DNA from: Chitinophaga ginsengisoli
Lineage (GTDB): Bacteria > Bacteroidota > Bacteroidia > Chitinophagales > Chitinophagaceae
Assembly (NCBI RefSeq): GCF_003014595.1
Contig: NZ_PYGK01000001.1
Coordinates: 310,001-374,000, forward strand
Reading direction: 5' to 3'
DNA: 64,000 bases
Below, piece after piece: positions 29,675 to 37,720 of this stretch. Made by a program: the position numbers and the translations under genes. Below the pieces are notes generated by a model. It searched no databases and was not told where the DNA came from. It was given only the letters and a program-made list of their open reading frames with translations. How positions within the stretch are numbered: position 1 is the stretch's first letter; every line of letters begins with the position of its first letter.

Positions 29675-29764
29675 TACATCATGGTAAAAATTAGTTCTCA
29701 CATATTCACAGCCCTAATAGTAGTGGGTTTTTCTTTTTTAAATAAATAAACTATATATATAATT

Positions 29765-30772
29765 ATGATGAGGGAGCTGGAAATTGCAAAAAGCGAACTG
29801 CAAAAAAAAGGGTACCTGGATTTGCCGGTCGATGTACGCCTGGATCTCTTTGCAGAAATCGAACGGTTAAAGAAGGAAAAGAACGCGATCGTCCTGGCAC
29901 ACTATTACCAGGAACCCGACATCCAGGATGTGGCCGATTACATCGGTGACAGTTTGGGCCTAAGTCAGCAGGCCGCAAAAACGGATGCTGACATAATTGT
30001 TTTTGCCGGCGTACACTTTATGGCAGAGACAGCCAAGATTCTAAGTCCGCAGAAAAAAGTTTTGCTGCCGGACCTGAAAGCAGGATGTTCTCTGGCGGAT
30101 AGTGCTCCTCCAGACCTGTTCAGAAAATTCAAAGAAAAACATCCTGACCACCTGGTTATTTCCTATATAAACTGCTCCGCAGGGATCAAAGCGCTCAGCG
30201 ATATCATTTGCACGTCATCTAATGCCGAAAAGATCATCGAAAGCGTCCCCAAGGACCAGCCGATCATTTTTGCCCCCGACAGGAATTTAGGGGCTTATTT
30301 GGCCAAAAAAACGGGTAGGGATATGTTACTGTGGAACGGTGCCTGCATGGTCCACGAGATCTTCTCCCTGGAAAAGATCACAAAATTGAAGATCCGTCAT
30401 CCGAAAGCCAAGGTGATAGCCCATCCGGAATGTGAAGCAGCCGTACTCGAGATCGCTGACTACATCGGATCGACTACCGGATTGTTGAAGTTTTCTCAGA
30501 AAGATGATGCACAGGAGTATATTGTTGTAACCGAAACCGGTATCCTTCACCAGATGCAAAAAGAAAATCCGGGCAAAACCTTCATTCCGGCACCTCCAAA
30601 TAATGCTTGCGCATGCAATGATTGTCCGCATATGAAGTTAAACACCCTCGAAAAGTTATATCTGTGCATGGAATATGAGGAACCAGAGATCACAATGAAT
30701 GAACAATTGAGGATCGCTGCAAAGAAACCTATCGAAAGAATGTTAGAGATCAGTGCACAATACGGATTGTGA
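29765..30772 (+). CDS. nadA: Quinolinate synthase A
   Basis: Condenses iminoaspartate with dihydroxyacetone phosphate to quinolinate in NAD synthesis, with a [4Fe-4S] cluster. 335 residues. Signatures: [20 protein letters not shown], the three cluster cysteines in [16 protein letters not shown] and CNDCPHM, and HPECEAAV. Two adjacent ATGs (MMREL) make the start ambiguous by one codon. nadB and nadC are not in the window. First gene to the right of the candidate origin; strong terminator downstream. Confidence 0.95.
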   Translation: MMRELEIAKSELQKKGYLDLPVDVRLDLFAEIERLKKEKNAIVLAHYYQEPDIQDVADYIGDSLGLSQQAAKTDADIIVFAGVHFMAETAKILSPQKKVLLPDLKAGCSLADSAPPDLFRKFKEKHPDHLVISYINCSAGIKALSDIICTSSNAEKIIESVPKDQPIIFAPDRNLGAYLAKKTGRDMLLWNGACMVHEIFSLEKITKLKIRHPKAKVIAHPECEAAVLEIADYIGSTTGLLKFSQKDDAQEYIVVTETGILHQMQKENPGKTFIPAPPNNACACNDCPHMKLNTLEKLYLCMEYEEPEITMNEQLRIAAKKPIERMLEISAQYGL

Positions 30773-30826
30773 TTAAATAATTGATAATTAGTAGGTTATA
30801 TAGTTTTAGGAAGAAAATTTAAGCTT

Positions 30827-30862
30827 AAAAGGCCCGGTTGAGATGTCAATCGGGCCTTTTTT
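30827..30862 (+). terminator. Intrinsic terminator after nadA
   Basis: AAAAGGCCCG ... CGGGCCTTTTTT with a 10-bp outer stem that extends through TTG/CAA; T-tract on the plus strand. Confidence 0.88.
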
Positions 30863-30874
30863 ATGCTTTTGAGT

Positions 30875-31400
30875 GCCTTATAGTTGCGACGAAAATCAGC
30901 TCGCTGGAACTCTGGTAAGGCGATTTGAGCAGGAAGCACTTAGAAACGAACGCCTTATAGTTTGAATGAAAAATTTTTTCCCGTGGGTACCTACGAGAAA
31001 ATTTAGTTTATGGAAAATATAGAGCCTTCATTTCTGAATGGCTTATAGCTACGATGAAATTCTGTATCTGATCTGCAGGTCGGACTACTTCATTCTGAGC
31101 ACGTTAAAATGAAGGCTTTATGGTTGCGATAAACGGAAATTTGCTGTAGGTACCTACGAGAAAGTTGAGTTTGTCAAAAATATAGAGCCTTCATTTTTGA
31201 AGGGCTTATAGCTGCGACGAAAATCAGAATCCGATACATTGTTCGGGGCTATTTAATCCTGAGCGCTTTAAAATGAAGGCTTCGTGGCTGTGATAAGCAG
31301 CGTTTTTCCGTAGGTCCCCACAGAAAATGATAGTGTATTCAAAATATAAGGCCTTCAGAAATGAAGGCCTTATAAATGCGATGGAAAATTGTATCTGGGG
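30875..31400. repeat. Tandem-repeat array A, about 164-bp period made of two unlike half-units
   Basis: The motif GCCTTATAGTTGCGACGAAA and variants recur at 30875, 31040, 31203 and 31367 (steps 165, 163, 164). Between them a second variant (GCCTTATAGTTTGAATGAAA, GGCTTTATGGTTGCGATAAA, GGCTTCGTGGCTGTGATAAG) recurs at 30952, 31114 and 31278, so half-units of about 76 and 88 bp alternate. Each full unit carries GGTACCTACGAGAAA or a variant and a hairpin of the type CCTTCATTTTTGAAGG. No ORF runs through it. Confidence 0.85.
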
Positions 31401-31475
31401 GAAGCAGCATGACGATAAAATCTACAGAGCTTCCTGAAATGATTTTTTTTCGTTAGGCGGAAAATAATTCTTGGA

Positions 31476-32192
31476 TCAGGATAGTCCACCGTTACAGAAA
31501 ATAATACTTCCGTTGATGTAGGTATTTGTCACGACTCCTACAATAGCGCTGGCAATTTCTTCCGCTGTACCAACTCTGCCTACAGCTACTTGTGTAGAAA
31601 GTTGTTCAAAAGTTGCCTGCTTATCTGCCTCATTCAAAAAGTTCCACCAGGGAGTATCAATGACGCCAGGAGAAATGGCATTTACGCGAATTGGTTTGAG
31701 ATCTTTCGCCAGAATAGGCACCATTACTTCAAGTGCGCCATTGATCGCAGCCAATCCGGCTGTACCAGGTAGCCGGGCAGTCGTGGAAGAGGCAGTTAGG
31801 ATGGTAATGCTTCCGTTTTTCTTAAGAAAGGGTAGGGCGGCCTGGATTGTTTGTAGATATGGCCAGAATTTTTTCTCAAAACCTTCCCGTAGGTCATCCA
31901 AAGATAGTTCCTGGAACAATCCACCTCCTTTTGCCCCGCTAAGGGTAATTATCAGGTGGTCGAAGTGACCAACTGAAGAGAAAAAGTTTGCCAGCTCATC
32001 TTTGTCAGTGCTATCCAGTGCTACAACCTTCAATGCAGGGTCAGATGAGTGAAGTGCGTCTATTTTTTTCTGATCGCGTCCTGTTACTGTTACATTTCCA
32101 CTTAACTCAAGTAACATTCTTGCAGTGGCTAGTCCGATACCTGAAGTTCCACCGGCAACAACTATTTTTTGATGGCTAATGTGCTTTGTCAT
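31476..32192 (-). CDS. SDR-family protein with degenerate catalytic motif
   Basis: 238 residues from the ATG at 32192 (MTKHISHQKIVV); the longer reading frame adds an unlikely 29-residue extension. The NAD(P)-binding motif VVAGGTSGIGLATARM is intact. The expected YxxxK catalytic motif is replaced by LAAINGALE, so the proton-donating Tyr and Lys are absent, while NAISPGVIDTPWW after it is normal. It may be a non-classical reductase or a binding protein. It lies 67 bp downstream of an AraC regulator on the same strand, probably one operon. Confidence 0.82.
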   Translation of the reverse strand: MTKHISHQKIVVAGGTSGIGLATARMLLELSGNVTVTGRDQKKIDALHSSDPALKVVALDSTDKDELANFFSSVGHFDHLIITLSGAKGGGLFQELSLDDLREGFEKKFWPYLQTIQAALPFLKKNGSITILTASSTTARLPGTAGLAAINGALEVMVPILAKDLKPIRVNAISPGVIDTPWWNFLNEADKQATFEQLSTQVAVGRVGTAEEIASAIVGVVTNTYINGSIIFCNGGLS

Positions 32193-32259
32193 TGTCTGTT
32201 TGTTTAACAGTACAAATTTCTTAAGCCGGCCGGCCAAAAAATTGTTCAAAGAATGCAAA

Positions 32260-33219
32260 TCATTGACCAAATGCTGCAAATGCGTTTTTATTTTCCTGCT
32301 GGCGGTACTCCAACGGTGTCAGTCCGGTTGATTTCTTAAAGAAACGACTGAAAGCAGCTGGTTCACTAAAATTTAACTGGTAAGCAATTTCTGCGGCGGA
32401 CAGGGGAGTGGATCTTAGTAAAACTTTTGCCTCCTGGGCCAACATTTCGCTAATGGCATCGGAAGCGGTGCGTGTGCTGACACTTTTTACTATTCTGTTC
32501 AGATGGTTTGCGGTAACATGGAGTAATTTTGCATAGTCTGCCACTTGGCGGAGAGATAAAAAGTGTTCCCCCACCAATTTATAGAACTGAGTAACCAGGT
32601 GAGATGTACTACCGGGATTTGCAGGAGGTGCGGTTAGGTGTTGTCTTTCATAGCTCCGCTTTGCCGTCAACAGCATCAGGTAGAGATACATTTTAATAGC
32701 GGTTTCCCTACCGGCACTTATTTCTTGCAGTTCCAGATCTATTTTTAATGCGAGAGCAATCAATTCGTCTATCTCCGGTTGGTTACAGCTGAAAATTTGC
32801 TGGCCGGCATAGTTGAGGAATGGGAATTCCTGTCCCAGGTTATTTTGTGGGATCAGGTCCTTAATGAAGCTGTCTTCAAAAAGTAGGTAGTATCCAAACA
32901 CATCCGGGCTGACATTTGACTTGGCATGTATCTGTCCGGGGATGGAAAAGTTAACCGCGCAACCGCTGATATCGAAATGCTCCAAACCTAATTGTACATG
33001 GAGGGAACCCTGGGTGAGTATCCCAAATCTATAAAAGCCGGATTTTGCCGGGCCATAGTCTGGTATCATTCCTTCGGTGGAATATATTTCGAAGCCTGAA
33101 AGTCTTTTGTTGCTTGCCAGTTGGTGATAGCCGAATAGAGAAGTTCGGGTATTGTCTCTGTGGAGAGCTGCGTGTTGAGAGGAGAGCTGGTGGGTTGGAA
33201 TCTTGCCGGGTAGTTTCAT
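32260..33219 (-). CDS. AraC-family transcriptional regulator
   Basis: 319 residues. An N-terminal cupin-like sensor (FRFGILTQGSLHVQLG, FSIPGQIHA) is followed by a C-terminal AraC double helix-turn-helix at about 215-310 (LRQVADYAKLLHVTANHLNRIVK, AAEIAYQLNFSEPAAFSRFFKKSTGLTPLEYRQ). Likely regulates itself and the downstream SDR gene. A TATTTTTG -7 box ends only six bases before the ATG, so the message may be leaderless. Confidence 0.88.
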   Translation of the reverse strand: MKLPGKIPTHQLSSQHAALHRDNTRTSLFGYHQLASNKRLSGFEIYSTEGMIPDYGPAKSGFYRFGILTQGSLHVQLGLEHFDISGCAVNFSIPGQIHAKSNVSPDVFGYYLLFEDSFIKDLIPQNNLGQEFPFLNYAGQQIFSCNQPEIDELIALALKIDLELQEISAGRETAIKMYLYLMLLTAKRSYERQHLTAPPANPGSTSHLVTQFYKLVGEHFLSLRQVADYAKLLHVTANHLNRIVKSVSTRTASDAISEMLAQEAKVLLRSTPLSAAEIAYQLNFSEPAAFSRFFKKSTGLTPLEYRQQENKNAFAAFGQ

Positions 33220-33224
33220 ACTAT

Positions 33225-33255
33225 CAAAAATACGAATGATCCATTATCTGTCAAC
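33225..33255 (-). promoter_or_regulatory. Possible promoter of the AraC-SDR pair
   Basis: Minus strand: GTTG (33255-33252), 19-bp spacer, TATTTTTG (33232-33225). The -7 box is exact, the -33 box has one mismatch. The predicted start falls at or near the ATG. Confidence 0.4.
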
Positions 33256-33291
33256 TTGCGGATGGATAGAAGATCATTCGTACTTATTGTT

Positions 33292-33531
33292 TCAGACTAC
33301 TTCTTCTACCCATATAAAGTCAGCTTCTGTTTTGCGGAGAGATAGATTATAGCCGGCTACCATGATAGAGATCGGATCTCCGAGGGGAGCAATCTTCTCT
33401 ACTTTTACTGTTTCACCGGGTACACAACCCATCTCCATTAACTTGATGTGCAAATCATCTTTTTCAAAAGACGTGATAACGGCACTTTTACCTATAGCAA
33501 GCGAAGACAATTTAATCACTCCTTTTTTCAT
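33292..33531 (-). CDS. feoA: FeoA-family protein
   Basis: 79 residues, an SH3-like FeoA domain: LSSLAIGKSAVITSFE, LMEMGCVPGETVKVEKIAPLGDPI, LSLRKTEADFI. FeoA assists the ferrous iron transporter FeoB. No feoB follows within the window, although in many genomes it is adjacent, so this is an orphan or feoB is elsewhere. A full consensus promoter lies 95-125 bp upstream. No terminator was seen after it; the AraC gene begins 73 bp further on. Confidence 0.88.
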   Translation of the reverse strand: MKKGVIKLSSLAIGKSAVITSFEKDDLHIKLMEMGCVPGETVKVEKIAPLGDPISIMVAGYNLSLRKTEADFIWVEEVV

Positions 33532-33624
33532 TCGATGTAATTTAATCTTTAATGTCTGGTGCTTTTCTCAAACTTAGCAGGTGATAAATTGTATATCGTA
33601 CTAAGGTCTCGATATTTGATGAAA

Positions 33625-33656
33625 CAAAGGTACAGGCTGAGGCCCAATCGAACAAA
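33625..33656 (-). promoter_or_regulatory. Bacteroidota-type promoter of feoA
   Basis: Minus strand: TTTG (33656-33653), 20-bp spacer, TACCTTTG (33632-33625). Predicted start near 33618, leader about 87 nt. Confidence 0.68.
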
Positions 33657-33731
33657 GACAGAGTAGGGAGAAACGGAAATTTCACTTTATTTTTACATTC
33701 TCAATTACTTACCAAAACATCAGGCAAGGCT

Positions 33732-34163
33732 ATGGCTATCAATTTTACCCCTCATGAGGTGAAGTTAAATCTTAAGAATAAAACAAGATTGAAGACTTTT
33801 ATCAAGGATCTTTTTGTTCGGGAGGGACAGGGATTAAAGAATCTGCAGTATGTTTTCTGTTCAGATGAGTATTTGTTGGAGATCAACCAGGAGTTTTTAA
33901 AGCATGATACCCTTACAGATATAGTAACTTTTGAGTTAGGAGACGAGCCGGATATCACTGAAGGGGAGATTTACATTAGTATTGATAGGGTTAAGGACAA
34001 TGCACTGAAGTTTAAGGTAAGTGAGGAACATGAGTTGCATAGGGTCATTTTTCATGGGGCTTTGCATTTGTGTGGGTTTAAGGATAAGAGTAAAGAGCAA
34101 TCGGCGTTGATGAGGGAGAAGGAGAATGAATATTTGAAGTTGTATTTTGGAATAGATTCATAA
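33732..34163 (+). CDS. ybeY: Endoribonuclease YbeY (rRNA maturation factor)
   Basis: Zinc-dependent single-strand endoribonuclease for 16S rRNA 3'-end maturation and ribosome quality control. 143 residues. FCSDEYLLEINQEFLKHDTLTDIVTFEL and the metal motif HGALHLCGFKDKS are diagnostic. The usual third His (GYDH) is not at its normal place and reads FKDK. The stop codon TAA overlaps the first base of a parS-type palindrome. Base use is strongly G/T-rich on the coding strand, as expected for a leading-strand gene close to the origin. Confidence 0.92.
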   Translation: MAINFTPHEVKLNLKNKTRLKTFIKDLFVREGQGLKNLQYVFCSDEYLLEINQEFLKHDTLTDIVTFELGDEPDITEGEIYISIDRVKDNALKFKVSEEHELHRVIFHGALHLCGFKDKSKEQSALMREKENEYLKLYFGIDS

Positions 34164-34180
34164 TGTTCCACGTGGAACAT
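34163..34180. promoter_or_regulatory. parS: parS-type centromere site 1
   Basis: ATGTTCCACGTGGAACAT, a perfect 18-bp palindrome whose 16-mer core TGTTCCACGTGGAACA belongs to the ParB-binding parS family (TGTTNCACGTGNAACA). It begins on the last base of the ybeY stop codon. An identical core occurs at 35727-35742. Confidence 0.85.
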
Positions 34181-34188
34181 ATTCGGAG

Positions 34189-34221
34189 CCCTGGGATTAT
34201 TAGTCCCAGGGTTTTGTTTTT
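34189..34221 (+). terminator. Intrinsic terminator after ybeY
   Basis: CCCTGGGA - TTATTAG - TCCCAGGG followed by TTTTGTTTTT, directly beyond parS site 1. Confidence 0.88.
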
Positions 34222-34278
34222 ATGGGTGATGGAATGTTTTCCATTTCGTTTTGTTTCCATCGCGGGTTGTCTGTTTTC

Positions 34279-35136
34279 GGCCCGGGGTTATCACCCGCGC
34301 TACAAACAAGACGACGCCGTAAGAGTCGATTGTAGCGAATGGACCTTGATGGGGTGTCTTGGGTGCTGTTGATAAATGTGGACGCTGGGAGAAGCAGTTT
34401 GTTTTCTGTACTGTTTGTTTGACATCCTCGTTTTGTCTCGTTTTGATCCTGGGGTTATCACTGGCGTTACAAACAAGACGGCTCCTGGCGAAAGTCGATT
34501 GTAGCGAATGGCCTTTGGAGATTGTCGGCCCCGGGTTTATTTTTGATGGATATGGATGTTGGGGGACTGTTGTGTTTCTATTGCCGTTTGTTTTACGTCC
34601 CGTTTTTTGTCCGGGATTATCACTCCGCGCCACAAACCAGATGACTCCAAATGGAGTTCGATTGCAGCGAACATTCCGAGGAATTGTTGGTCCCGGTTTG
34701 TTTTATGAACAGGGATGGATGGTAGAATATTTTGTTTCCTACCTGTTTTAAATCGTTTCTGTTGGTTCCATTTGATTTTTTGGTTTCTAGCAATTGTCAC
34801 ACATGGCTACAAACCGGACGATTCTGTTAGGAGTCAGTTGTAGCGAACGGCCTTAGGTGATTTGTGTAGATGTACATGATGTGGATGTTTTTCATCTTGT
34901 TTTGTTTCCGCCCCGTGATATGCCCGGGCTTTAAACAAGGAGACTCGATAGGAGTCAGTTGCGCGAATGAACCTCGGCGGTGTTGGCCTCCGGGGTTTTG
35001 TTTTTCGTGGTTGTGGACATGGTGGATGTGTTTGTTCCATACCGTTTGTTTCCGTTTCCATCCTGTCTCGGTTCAGGGGTGATAACCCCTGGCTACAAAC
35101 AGGACGACTCCTAGCCGAGTCGATTGCAGCGAATCA
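34279..35136 (+). repeat. Tandem array B: six REP-like hairpin units, spacing near 165 bp
   Basis: Six copies of a core of the form GGGGTTATCAC ... GCTACAAAC ... GACTCC ... GGAGTCGATTGTAGCGAA, aligned at their TACAAAC position at about 34301, 34468, 34631, 34808, 34931 and 35094 (steps 167, 163, 177, 123, 163). The cores can fold: CTACAA with TTGTAG outside and GACTCC with GGAGTC inside. Between cores, related segments recur (CCGGGGTTTTGTTTTT, GTTTGTTTCC, GTGGATGT). Degenerate, so the array is old or selected only for its hairpins. Confidence 0.85.
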
Positions 35137-35219
35137 CCCCCCTTGCTGCTATACTTTTGAATCTGGCTTTATATCGATATATTCCTTGTAATAACTTATC
35201 TATAAACTATCACTTCACC

Positions 35220-35306
35220 ATATATAACCCATATATAACCCATATCTCTTTAAATATGGATTATATATGGGTCATATATGGCTTATATATGGGTTATATA
35301 TGGGTT
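35220..35306. repeat. Phased 11-bp iterons with inverted copies
   Basis: Two ATATATAACCC units (35220-35241) are followed by five consecutive units in the opposite orientation, exactly 11 bp each (35252-35306), of the form ATATATGGGTT. The outer units can form a stem of about 22 bp. Very AT-rich and spaced close to one helical turn. Confidence 0.88.
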
Positions 35307-35724
35307 ATCTCAGGGAATACAGTATGGTGGCGCCCTTACAAGGATTATATAAATACCTTACTGTGTAATTAATTGTAAAAGAATGATTTTTATACGGTGA
35401 GAATGCATTATATCAGACTTAGTTACTTTTTATGGCCGCCCCTCTTGTATACCGCACCGGATTAAATGAATGACTGTTTTAGCGTCTTCCTCAACTTTTA
35501 GAAATGGATGATGCGCTCATAAAATGATAGGGGAAGATTGGAGCAGTGGATTGGTTGACATATAAAGTAAAGGAGGTGGGCATACAAAGGTTGCTTTTTA
35601 TTATGAACGGCTTGGTGATTGTTTGCTAGATTCAGCAGTAACTGTAGTATTATTGTCGGTATCTTTATACGGTAGGAGCGAAGGGCATCTGTCACGGAAA
35701 GGTGCCTCATGAAACATTCTTCAA

Positions 35725-35744
35725 GATGTTCCACGTGGAACATC
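35725..35744. promoter_or_regulatory. parS: parS-type centromere site 2
   Basis: GATGTTCCACGTGGAACATC, a perfect 20-bp palindrome with the same core as site 1, 1563 bp away. It ends 48 bp before the mnmG start, overlapping the expected -33 region of its promoter. Confidence 0.85.
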
Positions 35745-35763
35745 ATATATCCTTCCTTCTATG

Positions 35764-35771
35764 TACTTTTG
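35764..35771 (+). promoter_or_regulatory. -7 box for mnmG
   Basis: TACTTTTG, an exact TAnnTTTG match, predicted start near 35777. The -33 zone coincides with the end of parS site 2 and has no TTTG. Confidence 0.45.
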
Positions 35772-35792
35772 CATTTCTATTTAAACAAGATT

Positions 35793-37661
35793 ATGTTTCC
35801 ATCTTACGATGTTATTGTGGTAGGCGCCGGACATGCCGGTTGCGAGGCGGCAGCAGCTGCTGCAAATATGGGGTCCAAGGTATTGCTGATAACCATGAAT
35901 ATGCAAACTATAGCTCAGATGAGCTGCAACCCGGCAATGGGAGGGATCGCTAAAGGTCAGATCGTAAGAGAGATTGATGCTTTAGGTGGATACTCTGGTA
36001 TAGTTACAGATCAGTCAATGATACAGTTCCGCATGCTGAATCGGTCCAAGGGACCAGCAATGTGGAGTCCACGTACCCAGAATGATCGTATGCTGTTTGC
36101 TGCAAAGTGGAGAGAGGCATTAGAACAAACTCCTAATGTGGACTTTTACCAGGATATGGTGAAGGGACTGTTAGTGAAAGATGGTGTTTGCTTTGGTGTC
36201 GTGACAGGGCTCGGTCATGAAATAAAAGCGAAGTCAGTTGTATTAACCAATGGTACTTTCCTGAATGGAGTGATGCATATCGGAGATAAACAATTCGGTG
36301 GAGGAAGGGTAGCTGAAAAAGCTGCGACCGGAATCACCGAACAACTTGTTTCCTTAGGGTTCGAAAGCGACCGTCTGAAAACAGGTACACCTCCAAGAAT
36401 TGACGCAAGAAGTCTGGACTATTCAAAAATGGAAGAGCAACCAGGTGATGATGTGATCACCGGTTTTTCTTATTTGGATGTAGAAAAGATCAAACCGGAA
36501 CAACAGAGAAGTTGTCACATCACTTATACCAGTGATAAAGTACACGAAATGCTGAAGACTGGTTTTGACAGATCACCTATGTTTCAGGGAAGGATCCAGG
36601 GAGTAGGTCCAAGATATTGCCCAAGTATTGAAGACAAGATCAACCGATTTGCAGAAAGAGACAGACATCAGTTATTCGTAGAACCGGAAGGTTGGAACAC
36701 CGTTGAAATTTATGTGAACGGTTTCTCAACATCCCTTCCGGAAGACGTACAATATAAAGCACTGCAGTTGGTACCAGGATTTGAGAACGTGAAAATGTTC
36801 CGCCCTGGGTATGCGATAGAGTATGATTACTTCCCACCAACCCAGTTGCAGTTTTCCCTGGAGACTAAACATATTCAGAATTTATTTTTTGCCGGACAGA
36901 TTAATGGAACGACGGGTTATGAAGAAGCAGCATGTCAAGGATTGATGGCAGGGATTAACGCTCACCTGAAAGCAAGTGGTCAGGCGCCATTTGTGTTGAA
37001 AAGGAGTGAAGCATATATCGGCGTACTGATTGATGACCTGATCAACAAGGGTACCGACGAACCTTACCGCATGTTTACTTCGAGAGCCGAATTCAGAACT
37101 TTGTTGAGACAGGATAATGCAGACCTCCGTCTGACTGAGAAAAGTTTTGAGATGGGGCTCGCCAGACAAAACAGATTGGATAAGGTAGTGTTGAAGAAAG
37201 ATGGAGTGGAGAAGATAAAAAGTATTCTGAAAGAATTGCCAATAGACCCTGAAGAAATTAATCACCTGCTGGCGGAAAAAAATTCTTCACCACTTCCTCA
37301 GAGGATGCGTGCCTACCAGATTTTGTTAAGACCTTCTCTGGATATTTTCTCTATGAAAAATGGTGTTGCTAAGATGGCAAAAGCATTAGCTGAATTTAGT
37401 GATGAAACTTTGGAACAAGCAGAGATACAAATCAAGTATGAAGTGTACATCGAAAAGGAAATTGATCTGGTAAAAAGAATGAGCCAGATGGAAGATCTGA
37501 TCATCCCCGATAGTTTTGATTATTCAAAACTGGTTTCACTGAGTACAGAGGCAAGACAGAAATTTAATAAAATCCGTCCACGCACATTAGGACAAGCAAG
37601 CAGGATCAGTGGAGTAAATCCAAGTGATGTACAAATCCTGATGGTGTATATGGGTAGGTAA
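35793..37661 (+). CDS. mnmG: tRNA uridine-5-carboxymethylaminomethyl modification enzyme MnmG (GidA)
   Basis: FAD-dependent partner of MnmE that modifies wobble U34 of several tRNAs. 622 residues from the ATG at 35793 (MFPSYDVIVVG); the longer frame would read through the parS palindrome as protein. FAD motif VVGAGHAGCEAAAAAANMG at residues 8-26, then MSCNPAMGGIAKGQ, GTFLNGVMHIG and FFAGQINGTTGYEEAA are family signatures. gidA/mnmG lies next to the origin in many bacteria, in keeping with the parS and DnaA-box evidence here. mnmE, gidB and parAB are not in the window. Confidence 0.96.
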   Translation: MFPSYDVIVVGAGHAGCEAAAAAANMGSKVLLITMNMQTIAQMSCNPAMGGIAKGQIVREIDALGGYSGIVTDQSMIQFRMLNRSKGPAMWSPRTQNDRMLFAAKWREALEQTPNVDFYQDMVKGLLVKDGVCFGVVTGLGHEIKAKSVVLTNGTFLNGVMHIGDKQFGGGRVAEKAATGITEQLVSLGFESDRLKTGTPPRIDARSLDYSKMEEQPGDDVITGFSYLDVEKIKPEQQRSCHITYTSDKVHEMLKTGFDRSPMFQGRIQGVGPRYCPSIEDKINRFAERDRHQLFVEPEGWNTVEIYVNGFSTSLPEDVQYKALQLVPGFENVKMFRPGYAIEYDYFPPTQLQFSLETKHIQNLFFAGQINGTTGYEEAACQGLMAGINAHLKASGQAPFVLKRSEAYIGVLIDDLINKGTDEPYRMFTSRAEFRTLLRQDNADLRLTEKSFEMGLARQNRLDKVVLKKDGVEKIKSILKELPIDPEEINHLLAEKNSSPLPQRMRAYQILLRPSLDIFSMKNGVAKMAKALAEFSDETLEQAEIQIKYEVYIEKEIDLVKRMSQMEDLIIPDSFDYSKLVSLSTEARQKFNKIRPRTLGQASRISGVNPSDVQILMVYMGR

Positions 37662-37682
37662 AAAATACATTGAATTGAAAAT

Positions 37683-37720
37683 AAAAAATACATGCTTTCT
37701 ATGAGCATGTATTTTTTTTG
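37683..37720 (+). terminator. Intrinsic terminator after mnmG
   Basis: AAAAAATACATGCT - TTCTATG - AGCATGTATTTTTTTT, 14-bp stem with a long T-tract. Confidence 0.88.

Larger units (their letters stand above)
30773..31475. other. Intergenic region with terminator and tandem-repeat array A
   Basis: 703 bp between nadA and the SDR gene. It holds the nadA terminator and the dimeric tandem repeat at 30875-31400. The remainder shows nothing recognisable. Confidence 0.7.
34222..35792. other. 1.57-kb gene-free region between ybeY and mnmG
   Basis: Contains repeat array B (34279-35136), the 11-bp iteron block (35220-35306) and parS site 2. Reading frames here are short and follow the repeats. From 35320 to 35700 nothing else was recognised. 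Plus-strand G exceeds C by hand count (163 to 110 over 34201-34800). Confidence 0.75.

Noticed and set aside
30875-31400. Array A considered as a CRISPR array
   Set aside because: Units are about 164 bp, degenerate and without unique spacers between short identical repeats; no cas genes.
34222-35190. Overlapping short ORFs on both strands across array B as small genes
   Set aside because: They follow the repeat units, lack start context and have low-complexity repeat-derived translations.
35709-35792. Upstream ATG for mnmG
   Set aside because: It would translate the parS palindrome and add 28 non-conserved residues before the FAD motif.
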